Shown: positions 26,231 through 36,418 of the stretch, one piece after another
Layout of the letters: each line of letters opens with the position of its first letter
Numbering within the stretch: position 1 is the first letter of the stretch
Assembly: GCF_000725385.1 (NCBI RefSeq)
Contig: NZ_CP008884.1
Span: forward strand, 992,001 to 1,056,000
Length of the DNA: 64,000 nt
Direction: 5' to 3'
Source: Dyella japonica A8
GTDB taxonomy: Bacteria > Pseudomonadota > Gammaproteobacteria > Xanthomonadales > Rhodanobacteraceae
Position numbers and translations under genes: made by a program
The notes under the pieces: model-generated
The model's database searches: none
Told to the model about the DNA's origin: nothing
Seen by the model: only the letters and a program-made list of their open reading frames with translations

Positions 26231-26313
26231 CGTCATCCCCGCGAAGGCGGGGATCCAGTGCCTTTGCAAAGGTGCGAGGAAGTCACTGGATTCCCGCCTT
26301 CGCGGGAATGACG
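26231..26313. repeat. Family A inverted repeat (compact form)
   Basis: 28-bp arms: CGTCATCCCCGCGAAGGCGG...CCAG and CTGGATTCCCGCC...GGGAATGACG, with each arm also palindromic. It separates the two S10 genes and could terminate or attenuate read-through. Its ATTCCCGC...GCGGGAAT core resembles dispersed repeats such as neisserial dRS3. Confidence 0.88.
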
Positions 26314-26342
26314 ATGTTGCGAGGTGGCGAGAGACTCCAGCG

Positions 26343-27884
26343 TCACGAACGCGTCGTGGCGTCGTAATAGCGCGCCAGATCGCCCTTGAGCTGCTGCAGC
26401 GCTTCCGTGTTGAGATAGATCATGTGCCCCGACGGGTAGTACAGAAAATGCACGTTGCCGCGGAGCGACGGCTCCAGGTTCATGTGCGAGATGTCGTACT
26501 CGGTGTTGAAGAACGGCGTGGCGAAGTCGTAGTAGCCGTTCACCGACAGCAGCTGCAGGTGCGGGTTGGTGCGCATCGCATGCGCCAGGTCGCCAGCCAC
26601 GTAGGCGGTCTGCAGCGGGCGCTTGATGCCTGCCGCCTGGTGCTTCCAGTCCCACGCCTTGCCGATGTCGCCGAAGGTCGGCCGGTAGTCCAGGTCGCTG
26701 TGATAGTTGAGCTGGTTGCTCACGTACTCGTGGAACGCGGTGACGAAGGCGCCGCTGATGCCCGTATCCGACGCATCGTAGTCGGGCACTTCGCCCGCGG
26801 AGTCCTCGTCCACGCCTTCAAACCGCGCGTCGTAGCGGCCGATGGTGCGGCGTTCGTTGCGCAGCAGCTCCTTGCGGAAGCGCGAGGGATCCACGCGCAG
26901 GTTCGTTTCCTTGACGTAGTCGACCGTGAGTCCGGTGTAGGCAGCGAGCTGGCGCGCCACCGCATCGGCTTCCGCCGGTGGCACGTCCTGTCCCTTGGCC
27001 AGCGCGGTGGCGTAGGGGCCGCGTGCGAACGCGCGTACCTGGTCGAGGTAGGCCGTCAGGTCGGCCGGCTTGTTGGCGAGCTTGTTGTGATACCACGCGG
27101 CGGCGGCGTAGCTGGGCACGTAGCCGATGAACATCTCGTCGTAGCCCGGCATGCGCATGCCGTAGTTGAGGATGGACGACATGATGATCACGCCGTTGAA
27201 CGACATGCCCTTGTCCTGCAGCGCGTCCACCAGTGCGCCCGAACGCGTGGTGCCGTAGCTCTCGCCATAGAGGAACTTCGGCGAGTTCCAGCGGTTGTTG
27301 AGGGTCACGTAGCGCTGGATGGCGCGCGTGAAGGCCGATACATCCTGGTCCACACCCCAGAAATCCTTGCCCTCGGCCTTGCCGAGCGGACGCGAGTAAC
27401 CCGTGCCGATGGCGTCGATGAACACCAGGTCGGTCTTGTCCAGCAGGCTGTCGCTGTTGGGCACCAGCTTGTACGGCGCGGGCGCGGTGGCGGCCGGACT
27501 ATCGGTGGCAATGCGCACCGGGCCGAACGAACCCATGTGCAGCCACATGGAGGAGGAACCCGGCCCGCCGTTGTAGAGAAAGGTCACCGGGCGCTTTTCC
27601 GGCTTGCCGTTGTCCACCGTGTAGGCGACGTAGAACACGCTGGCCTGCGGCTCGCCCTTGTCGTCGCGGATGATCACCGTGCCGGCCGTGGCGGTGTAGG
27701 CCACCGAGCGACCGTTGATCGTCACGCTGTGCTTGCTGCGCACCGCCGTCTCGGTGCTGGGGGCCTGGCCGTCTTCCTCCTTGCTGGCGGCTTTTTTGTC
27801 GGTCGGCGCATCCTTGGCCAAGGTGGTGGAAAACGGCGACAGCGCAAGGCTGCCGGCCATCAGCAGGGTCAGAAGGCGACGCAT
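26343..27884 (-). CDS. S10 family serine carboxypeptidase, exported (paralog 2)
   Basis: A 513-residue paralog of the downstream gene with the same layout: signal peptide (MRRLLTLLMAGSLALSPFSTTLA), charged linker, NGGPGSSSMW oxyanion segment, nucleophile GESYGT (S209), NGYYDFATPF aspartate and YPSGHMIY histidine. Residues around the triad are nearly identical to paralog 1, while the linker and other stretches differ. ATG 27884 is set by the signal peptide; the frame continues upstream without homology. Confidence 0.92.
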   Translation of the reverse strand: MRRLLTLLMAGSLALSPFSTTLAKDAPTDKKAASKEEDGQAPSTETAVRSKHSVTINGRSVAYTATAGTVIIRDDKGEPQASVFYVAYTVDNGKPEKRPVTFLYNGGPGSSSMWLHMGSFGPVRIATDSPAATAPAPYKLVPNSDSLLDKTDLVFIDAIGTGYSRPLGKAEGKDFWGVDQDVSAFTRAIQRYVTLNNRWNSPKFLYGESYGTTRSGALVDALQDKGMSFNGVIIMSSILNYGMRMPGYDEMFIGYVPSYAAAAWYHNKLANKPADLTAYLDQVRAFARGPYATALAKGQDVPPAEADAVARQLAAYTGLTVDYVKETNLRVDPSRFRKELLRNERRTIGRYDARFEGVDEDSAGEVPDYDASDTGISGAFVTAFHEYVSNQLNYHSDLDYRPTFGDIGKAWDWKHQAAGIKRPLQTAYVAGDLAHAMRTNPHLQLLSVNGYYDFATPFFNTEYDISHMNLEPSLRGNVHFLYYPSGHMIYLNTEALQQLKGDLARYYDATTRS

Positions 27885-28035
27885 GGAACTCCCCAGGGAC
27901 AGATCGGTGCAAGCCCCGAGTATGCGTATGACGGCCGCGTGACGACCGTGACAAAAGTACTGGATGGCTTGCTTTTGGCTGACGGGATGCCACCCCGTTA
28001 GGATCCCCTCGGGATGACACGCAGGGAGAGCGGGT

Positions 28036-28755
28036 ATGTATCGACGGATCGTGACGGTGGTGCTGTTGGCGGTGGTCTTTTCCGGGCGGGGACAGGCTGA
28101 CGCGGACGACGGTGCCCTGACGAAGGTGGCCGGTTCCTGCTCTGCCGCCGCTGCGTGGATCAAGGCGCACCGGGCGCCACCGCAGGCCCCCGGGAGTGGG
28201 GACCACCACGCTTTCTCCGAGCCGGCGTTGCGTGCCGAGCTGCATCGACGGGTGGACCGCGACCAGCAGGCGAGAGATGCCTGGGTCGCTGCCGGGCTTC
28301 GCGTGGACAGCCGGGAGGCCGAGGCCACCCGGCAGGTGGATGCGGCGAACACCGCGTGGTTCAAGGGCGTGTTCGTCCATGCCGGGTTTCCCACGCCCGC
28401 GCAGGTGGGCATGCAGGGCGTCACCGATGCGTGGCTGCTCGTGCAGCACGCGGACCAGGATCCCGCCTTTCAGTCCCTGGTGCTCGATGCGATGGAGCCG
28501 CGCGTGCACGACGGCTCCATCCGCCCGTCCGACTACGCCATGCTGGTGGACCGCGTGCGGCTCAGTCGGGGCAGGCCGCAGCTTTATGGTTCGCAGTTCG
28601 CGGGTGATGCGGCGAAGCCGGGCGAGATGCATGTGTCGCCGGTGGAAGATCCCGCGCATCTGGACGAACGCCGCGCAAGCATGGGGCTGATGCCGATGCA
28701 CGACTACGAATGCGCCTTGCGTGCGACCTATGCGGTGAACCCGGCCCAGAAATGA
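28036..28755 (+). CDS. DUF6624-like exported protein
   Basis: A 239-residue protein with an N-terminal hydrophobic signal (MYRRIVTVVLLAVVF). The second half carries the pattern of DUF6624: WLLVQHADQDPAFQ, a helix, then YAMLVDRVRLSRGRPQLYGSQF, ending in ERRASMGLMPMHDY. The conserved His/Asp/Arg/Tyr residues suggest an enzyme, but no activity is established. Divergent from the S10 genes (151-bp gap) and convergent with the DUF2968 gene, separated by a perfect hairpin. Confidence 0.72.
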   Translation: MYRRIVTVVLLAVVFSGRGQADADDGALTKVAGSCSAAAAWIKAHRAPPQAPGSGDHHAFSEPALRAELHRRVDRDQQARDAWVAAGLRVDSREAEATRQVDAANTAWFKGVFVHAGFPTPAQVGMQGVTDAWLLVQHADQDPAFQSLVLDAMEPRVHDGSIRPSDYAMLVDRVRLSRGRPQLYGSQFAGDAAKPGEMHVSPVEDPAHLDERRASMGLMPMHDYECALRATYAVNPAQK

Positions 28756-28756
28756 C

Positions 28757-28786
28757 ATCGCCGCGATCCTTGCGGATCGCGGCGAT
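28757..28786. terminator. Bidirectional hairpin between convergent genes
   Basis: A perfect 13-bp stem, ATCGCCGCGATCC / GGATCGCGGCGAT, with a TTGC loop, 2 bp after the stop of the DUF6624 gene and facing the DUF2968 gene. There is no U-tract. Confidence 0.7.
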
Positions 28787-28813
28787 CAGGTTCGGTGCCC
28801 GGGTGTTTATGAA

Positions 28814-29557
28814 TCAGGGCGAGGAGGCAGGCGGCTGCTGCTGCGACGGCTGCGCGGTCGGCGCGGCCGTGGTGGCGGCCGGTGCGGGTGTGGGCAGCAC
28901 CAGGGCCGGGTTCGCCTGCATCGCTTCCAGCGCGCGCACCTGCTGCTTCACCGCGTCGAGCTGCGCGTTGGTGTTGTGCAGATCACTGCTGAGCGACACG
29001 GCCTGCTGGCGTGCCTGCTCCTGTGCCTCGGCCACCTGGCGCGCCTGCTGCTGCTGGTTGTTCGCGTCCTGCTGCAGGCTGCGCAGCTTGGCTTCGTTCA
29101 CCGCGATCATGTGCTCGGCGTACTTGTTGCCGGCATCCAGGCGGGCGGTATCGATCTCCACCTGGCCCAGCGTCTGCGTCTGCGTGACGAAGGTGCGGTA
29201 GAGGCCTTCGGCCTCGTCGAAGGAGTCCGTCTGCATGACGCGCCAGAACTCTTTGCCGTGGAACAGCACCACGTAATAGCCCAGCGTCTCCGGCCGGAAC
29301 AGCAGGCTCGCGCCATAGGTGCTGTTGTAGGTCGTGCGCATCTCGGTGAGCTGGTGGTTGTCGATCAGCTGGCGCAGGCCCTCCACCGTGCCCAGCGGCA
29401 CACGGGCCTGGGCCGATGCCGGGGCGACCGTGGCCTCGGGCATGGGGTTGTTGCTCGTCGCGGGGGAGCTGGCGCAGGCCGAGGTGGCCATGAGCACCAT
29501 GGTGCCGATCACGAACAGCACACGCCGCGGGCTCGCGCTGCGAGTCAAAGCCTTCAT
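28814..29557 (-). CDS. DUF2968 family putative lipoprotein with coiled coil
   Basis: A 247-residue protein. The basic N-terminus and hydrophobic stretch end in ATSAC, a likely lipobox (Cys near 28). The middle has the DUF2968 pattern (EGLRQLIDNHQLTEMRTTYN, then SLLFRPETLGYYVVLFHGKE). Residues ~135-205 are a Gln/Ala-rich coiled coil, and the tail is Pro/Gln-rich and probably disordered. Function unknown. ATG 29557 fits the signal. It is immediately downstream of the tad operon on the same strand but is separated by 124 bp. Confidence 0.75.
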   Translation of the reverse strand: MKALTRSASPRRVLFVIGTMVLMATSACASSPATSNNPMPEATVAPASAQARVPLGTVEGLRQLIDNHQLTEMRTTYNSTYGASLLFRPETLGYYVVLFHGKEFWRVMQTDSFDEAEGLYRTFVTQTQTLGQVEIDTARLDAGNKYAEHMIAVNEAKLRSLQQDANNQQQQARQVAEAQEQARQQAVSLSSDLHNTNAQLDAVKQQVRALEAMQANPALVLPTPAPAATTAAPTAQPSQQQPPASSP

Positions 29558-29681
29558 CCCGTATTCCCCTCTGATCGTGGCCGGCCCCGGAGTGCGCTGG
29601 AGCGCGCTTCCCGTCCCTGGCCGGGCCATCCGGGACAGTCTAAGGGTCTGCCTGAGGCGGTCAAGGGGCGGCGCCTGCCAA

Positions 29682-31868
29682 CTAATAGACCAGTTGCACA
29701 CCGTGGCATTGCAGGGAGTGCAAAGTCACCGTGCTGACACCCAGGTCGATGCCCAGGGTGTTGTTGAGCATGGGCGTAAGAAATCCCGTGCCCAGGTTGT
29801 TCAGGGGCGTCTGCAATTGCTGAATGAGCAGGGAAAACAAGCCCAGCATGCCATTGGGAATGCTGTTGGAGCTGCCGTTCATGGCGCCCTGGATGACGCC
29901 GATGCAGGCGCTTGTCGACAACGCGCATCCCGCCTGGCCCAGCACGTTGTTCACCAGGTTGAGCACGCCGCCGGCCAGGCCGGTGACACCTTGCAGCAAT
30001 CCCCCCACATTCAGGGTCAGGGTGCTCCCGAGGATGCTGGTGACCTGGGTCGGCAGGTTCTGCAGGAAACTCCCGAGCGTGTTGTTGGCGGTGTCCAGCT
30101 GGTTCAGTGCTGCCGTCAGCTGGCCGATATTGCTGCCCCCGCTCCCATTACCCGCCCCTGACGCCGCATTGGCACTCCACAGATCCGAGGCCAGGTTGCT
30201 GACGATGCTGCCGTTGCTGCTGCTGTTGGTGGTGTTGACCACGCCGTTGAGCAGCAGCGTGGTGATGGCCGTGAAGATATTGCTGACGGTGGTGCCGATG
30301 GTCAGTGGCGTGCCGTTGGTCGGCACGTTCTGTTGCTGACCCACGTAAAACGGCGCCGAACCGCTGGCATCGAGCGCGCTGATGGCGAAATGCGTGGTGA
30401 CGTTCGCCACGGTGGCGCCGCCCACGGTGATCTTGAGCAGGGTCTGATCCGTATTGGCGCCAGGCACGCTGCTGCAGTCGCCCGTGGTGGAGAAGGCGGC
30501 CGACTGGTTGAACGCGCCGACGCAGGTCTTGAGTACCGACGAATTCACCTGGATGGTCGCCAGGTCCCTGCCGCTGCTGTCCTTGCTCGTGCACAGGCCG
30601 GTCAGGGTGGCTTTCGCATTCACCAGGTCGATGGCAATCGGTATGTTGATGTAGATCTGCGTGCCGAGCGTGGAAAGCAGTCCGCCGACCAGCGGGGCGT
30701 TGCTGGAGTTCACGCCTAGCTGGATGAAGGCGCGCACCTGCGAGGTGAACGCCGTCGTGCCCACGCCGCCGATACCGATCGCTGGCGGTTCGATCACGCT
30801 GGCCTTCGCCTGCGTGGTCACCACGTTCGGTGGAACATTGACGGCGAGACTGGGTACGTTGATCGCATGCTGCCCCGTCGCCACGCCAATGGCCGTGCTG
30901 ACCAGCTGCAAGGCGTTCACCTGCGCATTCAGCGCGGACTGCGCCGCCGAGTCGGGCGCGGTGATCTGCGCGAACAACCCGGTGGGCGTCGCTCCGTTGG
31001 AACCCAGCGTGACCATGCCCGGCGGGCTGCCCACGGCGGTGCTTATCGCATTCACCAGCGTGGTGTTGGCGCTCAGCAGTTGTTGCTGGCCGGCGGCGAC
31101 GACGGTGGCGTTGAGCACGTCGATCAGCGCATGCGCGTTGGCCGACGAGGCCAGCAGCGTATTGAGTCCGCCCACCGTGATATTCGCCGGTACCTGCACG
31201 CCCAGCGCGGCAAGCAGCCCGGCCGGCGTCACGGTGGCGTTGGCCAGGCCGTTGTAGCCGACCAGCGAGGCCTGCGGAATGGAAATGCCCACGGCAGTCA
31301 GCAGGCCGCCCAGGGTGGACTGGTTGCTCACCGTGGCCAGCGTGCTGCCCACGCTGAACACCGCAATGGGCTGCTTGCTGGTGGCGACCGCCTCTGTGGT
31401 GATGTTCGGTAGCTGGCCGGCCAGCCCGAAGAGCGCCGACACCGGGCGTTGCGCGACCACCTTCACCGCGTTGGGCGTGCTTCCGCTTGCCGTGGTGGAG
31501 AAGTGATCGGTGATGCCGCTGTTGGCGACCGGATCCCACGTGCCGCAGGTGATCTGCAGCGTCCACGAGGGGCCGCTGAAACCGTTCTCCGTCACAGCGT
31601 TGCCACGCGCGGCCGTGTTGTCCGTGTTTCCCGATACGCAGGCGCTCATCAGCTGCGCGCCCGCCAGCGCGGCAAGATCCGCCACTTTCTGCGTGTCACG
31701 CTTGGTCCAGTACAGATAGCTCACTTCGACCATGCCGAGCATGCTGATAAGGAACAGCAGCGTCAGCAGCATGGCGATGGCCGTGGCGCCGCGTTGCCGA
31801 GCGCGTGATGCGCGGCGTGCGTCGTTCCATGGCGTCAGCTGGCCGAAGAGATGTGACATGGCGATCAC
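29682..31868 (-). CDS. tadG: TadG-like large pseudopilin/surface protein of the Tad pilus system
   Basis: A 728-residue protein, last gene of the tad operon. Residues ~25-50 form a TadE/TadG-type N-terminal helix preceded by RGATAIAML; the Glu usual at the fifth position after the glycine is replaced. KVADLAALAGAQ then follows, as in DUF2134/TadG proteins. The long remainder is rich in Thr, Ser, Asn and Val and probably beta-structured and extracytoplasmic. The start is either GTG 31868, overlapping the DUF3613 stop (GTGA), or ATG 31859. TadG proteins are needed for pilus function in other systems. Confidence 0.75.
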   Translation of the reverse strand: MIAMSHLFGQLTPWNDARRASRARQRGATAIAMLLTLLFLISMLGMVEVSYLYWTKRDTQKVADLAALAGAQLMSACVSGNTDNTAARGNAVTENGFSGPSWTLQITCGTWDPVANSGITDHFSTTASGSTPNAVKVVAQRPVSALFGLAGQLPNITTEAVATSKQPIAVFSVGSTLATVSNQSTLGGLLTAVGISIPQASLVGYNGLANATVTPAGLLAALGVQVPANITVGGLNTLLASSANAHALIDVLNATVVAAGQQQLLSANTTLVNAISTAVGSPPGMVTLGSNGATPTGLFAQITAPDSAAQSALNAQVNALQLVSTAIGVATGQHAINVPSLAVNVPPNVVTTQAKASVIEPPAIGIGGVGTTAFTSQVRAFIQLGVNSSNAPLVGGLLSTLGTQIYINIPIAIDLVNAKATLTGLCTSKDSSGRDLATIQVNSSVLKTCVGAFNQSAAFSTTGDCSSVPGANTDQTLLKITVGGATVANVTTHFAISALDASGSAPFYVGQQQNVPTNGTPLTIGTTVSNIFTAITTLLLNGVVNTTNSSSNGSIVSNLASDLWSANAASGAGNGSGGSNIGQLTAALNQLDTANNTLGSFLQNLPTQVTSILGSTLTLNVGGLLQGVTGLAGGVLNLVNNVLGQAGCALSTSACIGVIQGAMNGSSNSIPNGMLGLFSLLIQQLQTPLNNLGTGFLTPMLNNTLGIDLGVSTVTLHSLQCHGVQLVY

Positions 31869-32290
31869 GGCACGCCAGAGGAGCCGCCGGTGCCTCCGGC
31901 GCTGCTGCCGTTCTTGGACACCGCGGTGTCATAGAACTCGGGAATCGAATGGCTGAAGCTCTTCAGGTAGCGCTGGTAGCTCGCCGACGCCTCCTGCCCG
32001 GGAATGGGCAGCGCGCGGCCGGCGTTCGTTCCCTGGCTTTGCATGGCGAACAACTGCCTCGTCACACTGCCGACATGGGTGGCCGTACCCCCCGTGTCCG
32101 TGCCTGGTGTGGGCTGCAGGGGGCCGGCGAAAGGAGACGGAGCGGGGACATGGGCCGTACCCGTGGAGGCCCCCGGTGCACCCATCTGTCCGGTGATCGG
32201 TGTCTGTTGTGCATGGGCTGCGAGCGACATCGCGCCGCCGAGCAGCGCGGCGATGGCGAGTCGCTGGCAGGAGGTCATCGAGGGTTTCAT
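31865..32290 (-). CDS. DUF3613 family exported protein in the tad operon
   Basis: A 141-residue protein with a signal peptide (about residues 1-27, ending SLAAHA). The conserved block is HVGSVTRQLFAMQSQGTNAG followed by ALPIPGQEASASYQRYL, typical of DUF3613 proteins found next to tad genes. The tail is Gly/Ser-rich. It overlaps tadD by 4 bp and the tadG-like gene by 4 bp, so it belongs to the operon. Role unknown. Confidence 0.75.
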   Translation of the reverse strand: MKPSMTSCQRLAIAALLGGAMSLAAHAQQTPITGQMGAPGASTGTAHVPAPSPFAGPLQPTPGTDTGGTATHVGSVTRQLFAMQSQGTNAGRALPIPGQEASASYQRYLKSFSHSIPEFYDTAVSKNGSSAGGTGGSSGVP

Positions 32291-33138
32291 GGACGGGCCT
32301 CGTAAGCGGTGGCGTCGGTGGTGAAGCGCTGCAGCATGCTGGCCGGCACGTCGACGTTGGTTGGCGTACCGGCAGCCTGTTTCGCCGCGGCGGTGGGAGC
32401 GGAAGCCGCGGCCGGGCGGTTCGTCGATATCGCCGCCTGACGCTGACGCGAGGCGATCTGTGCGGCCAGCTGGCGCACGTTGTTCTGGCTATCCGCCGGC
32501 AGCTGACCGCGCTGCATGATCGCGTCGGCGCGCGTCGTGTCGCCGGTCAGCATGGCCCACAGCGCCAGGTTGGCGATGACCTTGGCATTGGTCGGATCGA
32601 GTTCGGCCGCCATCGCCAGCGGATCTTTTGCCGAGCTCGTCTGCCCGTCGCACAGGCGCGCAAAACCGAGGTCGCTGAGATAGGCCGCATTCACCGGCTC
32701 CAGTTCCGTCGCCTTGAGCAAGGCCTCGTCGGCAGCGACGGCCTGGCCGGCCTGCGCCTCGACCAGTCCCAGGCCATGCCATGCGGCAGCGGCCTGGTCG
32801 CCACCGAGCAGGCTGCGATAAATGGTGCGCGCCGCGTCGAGTTGCCCGGTGGCGCGCAGGGCATCCGCCTGGCGACGGCGCAGTTCGGGCGTGGTGCCGA
32901 AGCGCTGGCGATAAGCATCGATATGCGCAAGCGAAGCGTAGTACGCGCCCTGCTGCTGCATCTGGCGGATCAGATCCATGTACACCGCCTTGTCGTCGTG
33001 CGGGCCGCTGCTGGGGGCGACCAGCGACGGGGTCGGCGCGTGGTTGGGATAGCCGCCGAGCGTCTTGCCGCAGGCAGCGAGCAGTACGCAGGCCGCCACG
33101 GCGACCATCCAGCGGTAGACAGGGGCGCGATGGGTCAT
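32287..33138 (-). CDS. tadD: TadD-like TPR lipoprotein
   Basis: A 283-residue protein. Lipoprotein signal with lipobox VLLAAC (Cys near 22), then TPR repeats: AWHGLGLVEAQAGQ..ADEALLKATELEP, AAYLSDLGFARL, and NAKVIANLALWAMLTGD. TadD is an outer-membrane pilotin-like factor for Tad secretin assembly. ATG 33138 is chosen; a TTG two codons upstream would overlap the tadC stop. The tail after residue ~225 is Ala/Gln-rich. Confidence 0.82.
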   Translation of the reverse strand: MTHRAPVYRWMVAVAACVLLAACGKTLGGYPNHAPTPSLVAPSSGPHDDKAVYMDLIRQMQQQGAYYASLAHIDAYRQRFGTTPELRRRQADALRATGQLDAARTIYRSLLGGDQAAAAWHGLGLVEAQAGQAVAADEALLKATELEPVNAAYLSDLGFARLCDGQTSSAKDPLAMAAELDPTNAKVIANLALWAMLTGDTTRADAIMQRGQLPADSQNNVRQLAAQIASRQRQAAISTNRPAAASAPTAAAKQAAGTPTNVDVPASMLQRFTTDATAYEARP

Positions 33139-33140
33139 GA

Positions 33141-34094
33141 TCAATGTCCTGGCAACTTGGCCATGCTGGCGGCGAGGGAAATGACGGCGGGGCCGGCAAG
33201 CACGATCAGCAGGGCGGGAATGAGCGTGGCCATCATCACCACCGTCATCTTCACCGAGAGCTTGCCGCTCAGTTCCCGCATGCGCAGCTTGCGCTGCTCG
33301 CGCAGACGATCACCGAACTGGCGCAGCGGCTCCTGCACGGCGCCGCCGTGCTCGTGCACCTGCACCAGGATCTGCACGAGGCTTTTCAAGCCGTCGTTGT
33401 CGAATTCGCACAGGCGGTGCAGCGACTGCATGCGCGAGCGGCCGTGCAGGTACAGCGTATTGGCGTCGCCTACTTCGCGGCTCAGCAGCGGCATGGCTTC
33501 CTGAAAGCGGTCGGCCACCATCTGCAGGCTCTGGTCCACGCTGAAACCCACGCCCTGCAATAGACGAAGCAGGTCGATCAGCAGGGGCAGTTCGTCATCG
33601 GCCCGCTTGCGCAGTCGCTTGGCCCACACGCCAAGTACGAATTTGGGCGCGATCAGGCCGAAGGCCGCCGCACCCACAAAGACCGCGAACGCGCGGAAGC
33701 CACCCGGCGCCAGCCAGAGCATCACCGGCAGCGGCACGGCCATGGCCAGTGCCAGCCGCAGGCCAAGGAACACCGCACGCCCCTCGCCGGTATTGCGGTT
33801 GATCTGTCCCAGCAACAGACGGTCTTCCGGGGTGATCAGCGCCTGTCCCAGGCGGCTGCTCTCAAAGCGCTTGCCCAGCTGGTGAAGCCAGTGCACCACC
33901 AGCTGCCAGCCGCGCTCCTCGCTTTCTCCGGCGGCATCCGTGGCGCTGTTGGCCGGTTGGCCGAGCAGCGCGCGATCGATCAGGCGGCTTTCCACCCGGC
34001 GCTGCCGCATATGGCGCATGGCTTCGTTGGCCAGCAGGGCAAGTCCTGCGACCAGAGCGAGCGCGGCAACCATCATCATCCAACCCGTATCCAC
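33141..34094 (-). CDS. tadC: TadC inner-membrane platform protein of the Tad pilus
   Basis: A 317-residue protein with the type II secretion F domain: a helix near the N-terminus, paired helices around residues 120-155 and a last helix near 285-305. The central cytoplasmic helical segment includes LPLLIDLLRLLQGVGFSVDQ and ALRQ/PLRQFGDRLREQRKLRMRE. TadC pairs with TadB to form the platform that couples the TadA ATPase to pilin extraction. Confidence 0.9.
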   Translation of the reverse strand: MDTGWMMMVAALALVAGLALLANEAMRHMRQRRVESRLIDRALLGQPANSATDAAGESEERGWQLVVHWLHQLGKRFESSRLGQALITPEDRLLLGQINRNTGEGRAVFLGLRLALAMAVPLPVMLWLAPGGFRAFAVFVGAAAFGLIAPKFVLGVWAKRLRKRADDELPLLIDLLRLLQGVGFSVDQSLQMVADRFQEAMPLLSREVGDANTLYLHGRSRMQSLHRLCEFDNDGLKSLVQILVQVHEHGGAVQEPLRQFGDRLREQRKLRMRELSGKLSVKMTVVMMATLIPALLIVLAGPAVISLAASMAKLPGH

Positions 34095-34127
34095 GGCACT
34101 CCCCCTGTGAGCGAACCCGCCGCGCCG

Positions 34128-35053
34128 CTACAGCGACTTGGCAAGGCGGTAAAGCAACAGGCCTCCAAGCACCTCTAGCCCAAGCGCGGTCAGCAGCAGC
34201 TTGTGTCCCAGCGGTTCGTGGAACATCGGCCTGAAGAAGGCGGGATCCACGAACGTCATGAAAGTCGACACGGCCACCGGCAACAACGCCAGCACCCAGG
34301 CGGACATGCGCGTTTCCGAAGTGATCGCCTTCAACTCGGAGCGCGCATGCGAGTGATCGCGCATGAAGTCGCTCATGCGTTGCAGGACGTCGTCCGCGCG
34401 CCCGCCCACGCGCATGCCGATGCCAAACACGGCGTGCAGCAGCGACAGCTCCTCCAGCTTGTACGGACGGGATGCCATCGCCAGCGCCTGGTCGAGATCG
34501 GCGCCGGCATGCATGGACGACAAGGTGCGGTCGAGCACGCCGCGCAGCGGCATCGCCACGGACTTGGACGTACTCTGGAACGCCATCGGCAGGCTGTTGC
34601 CGACGCTGGTCATGCGGACCATGCCGTCAAGGAAATCCGGCAGCTGCGCCAGCAGCCGCTGTTGCTGCTTCTCGATGCGGGTACGCAACCACAACCACAC
34701 CCCGGCGCCGTACAGGGCCAGCACCAGCGGCATGGCGAGTGCGCTACCGATGCGCCACCACGCCAGCAGGGCGAGCAGGATGCCGCCACTGGCGAAGAGC
34801 GCATAGATCGCCCGGTTCACAGGAAGATTGCAACGCATCAGCAGGCCATCCGCCTGCTGCAGGAAGGCGCGCTTCTGCCGTCCCGGCAACGGCGGCGGCA
34901 GCGTGCGGCGTTCCACCGGTGCCTGCGCGACCAGGCGCTGCTCCACGTTCTCCAGGCTCCTGCGTTGCTGCAGCCGCGCCGCGCTGCCCCACCACAGCTC
35001 GATCGCGCCGGCGAGCAGCAGCAGGGTGATGGCGGCGAGGGCAAGTGCCTGGA

Positions 35054-35057
<4 letters not shown>
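34128..35057 (-). CDS. tadB: TadB inner-membrane platform protein of the Tad pilus
   Basis: A 309-residue T2SF-domain protein. A membrane helix lies at residues ~3-22, paired helices at ~95-128 and a C-terminal helix pair near 255-305. The LPDFLDGMVRMTSVGNSLPMA stretch is the usual start of the F domain. It overlaps tadA by 4 bp (ATGA) and is followed 33 bp later by tadC. Confidence 0.9.

Positions 35058-36402
<1,345 letters not shown>

Positions 36403-36418
<16 letters not shown>

Noticed and set aside
24690..28001. 1,103-codon open frame antisense to the S10 and phosphoesterase region
   Set aside because: Shadow of high-GC codon bias; the opposite strand encodes three clear enzymes with catalytic motifs and signal peptides.
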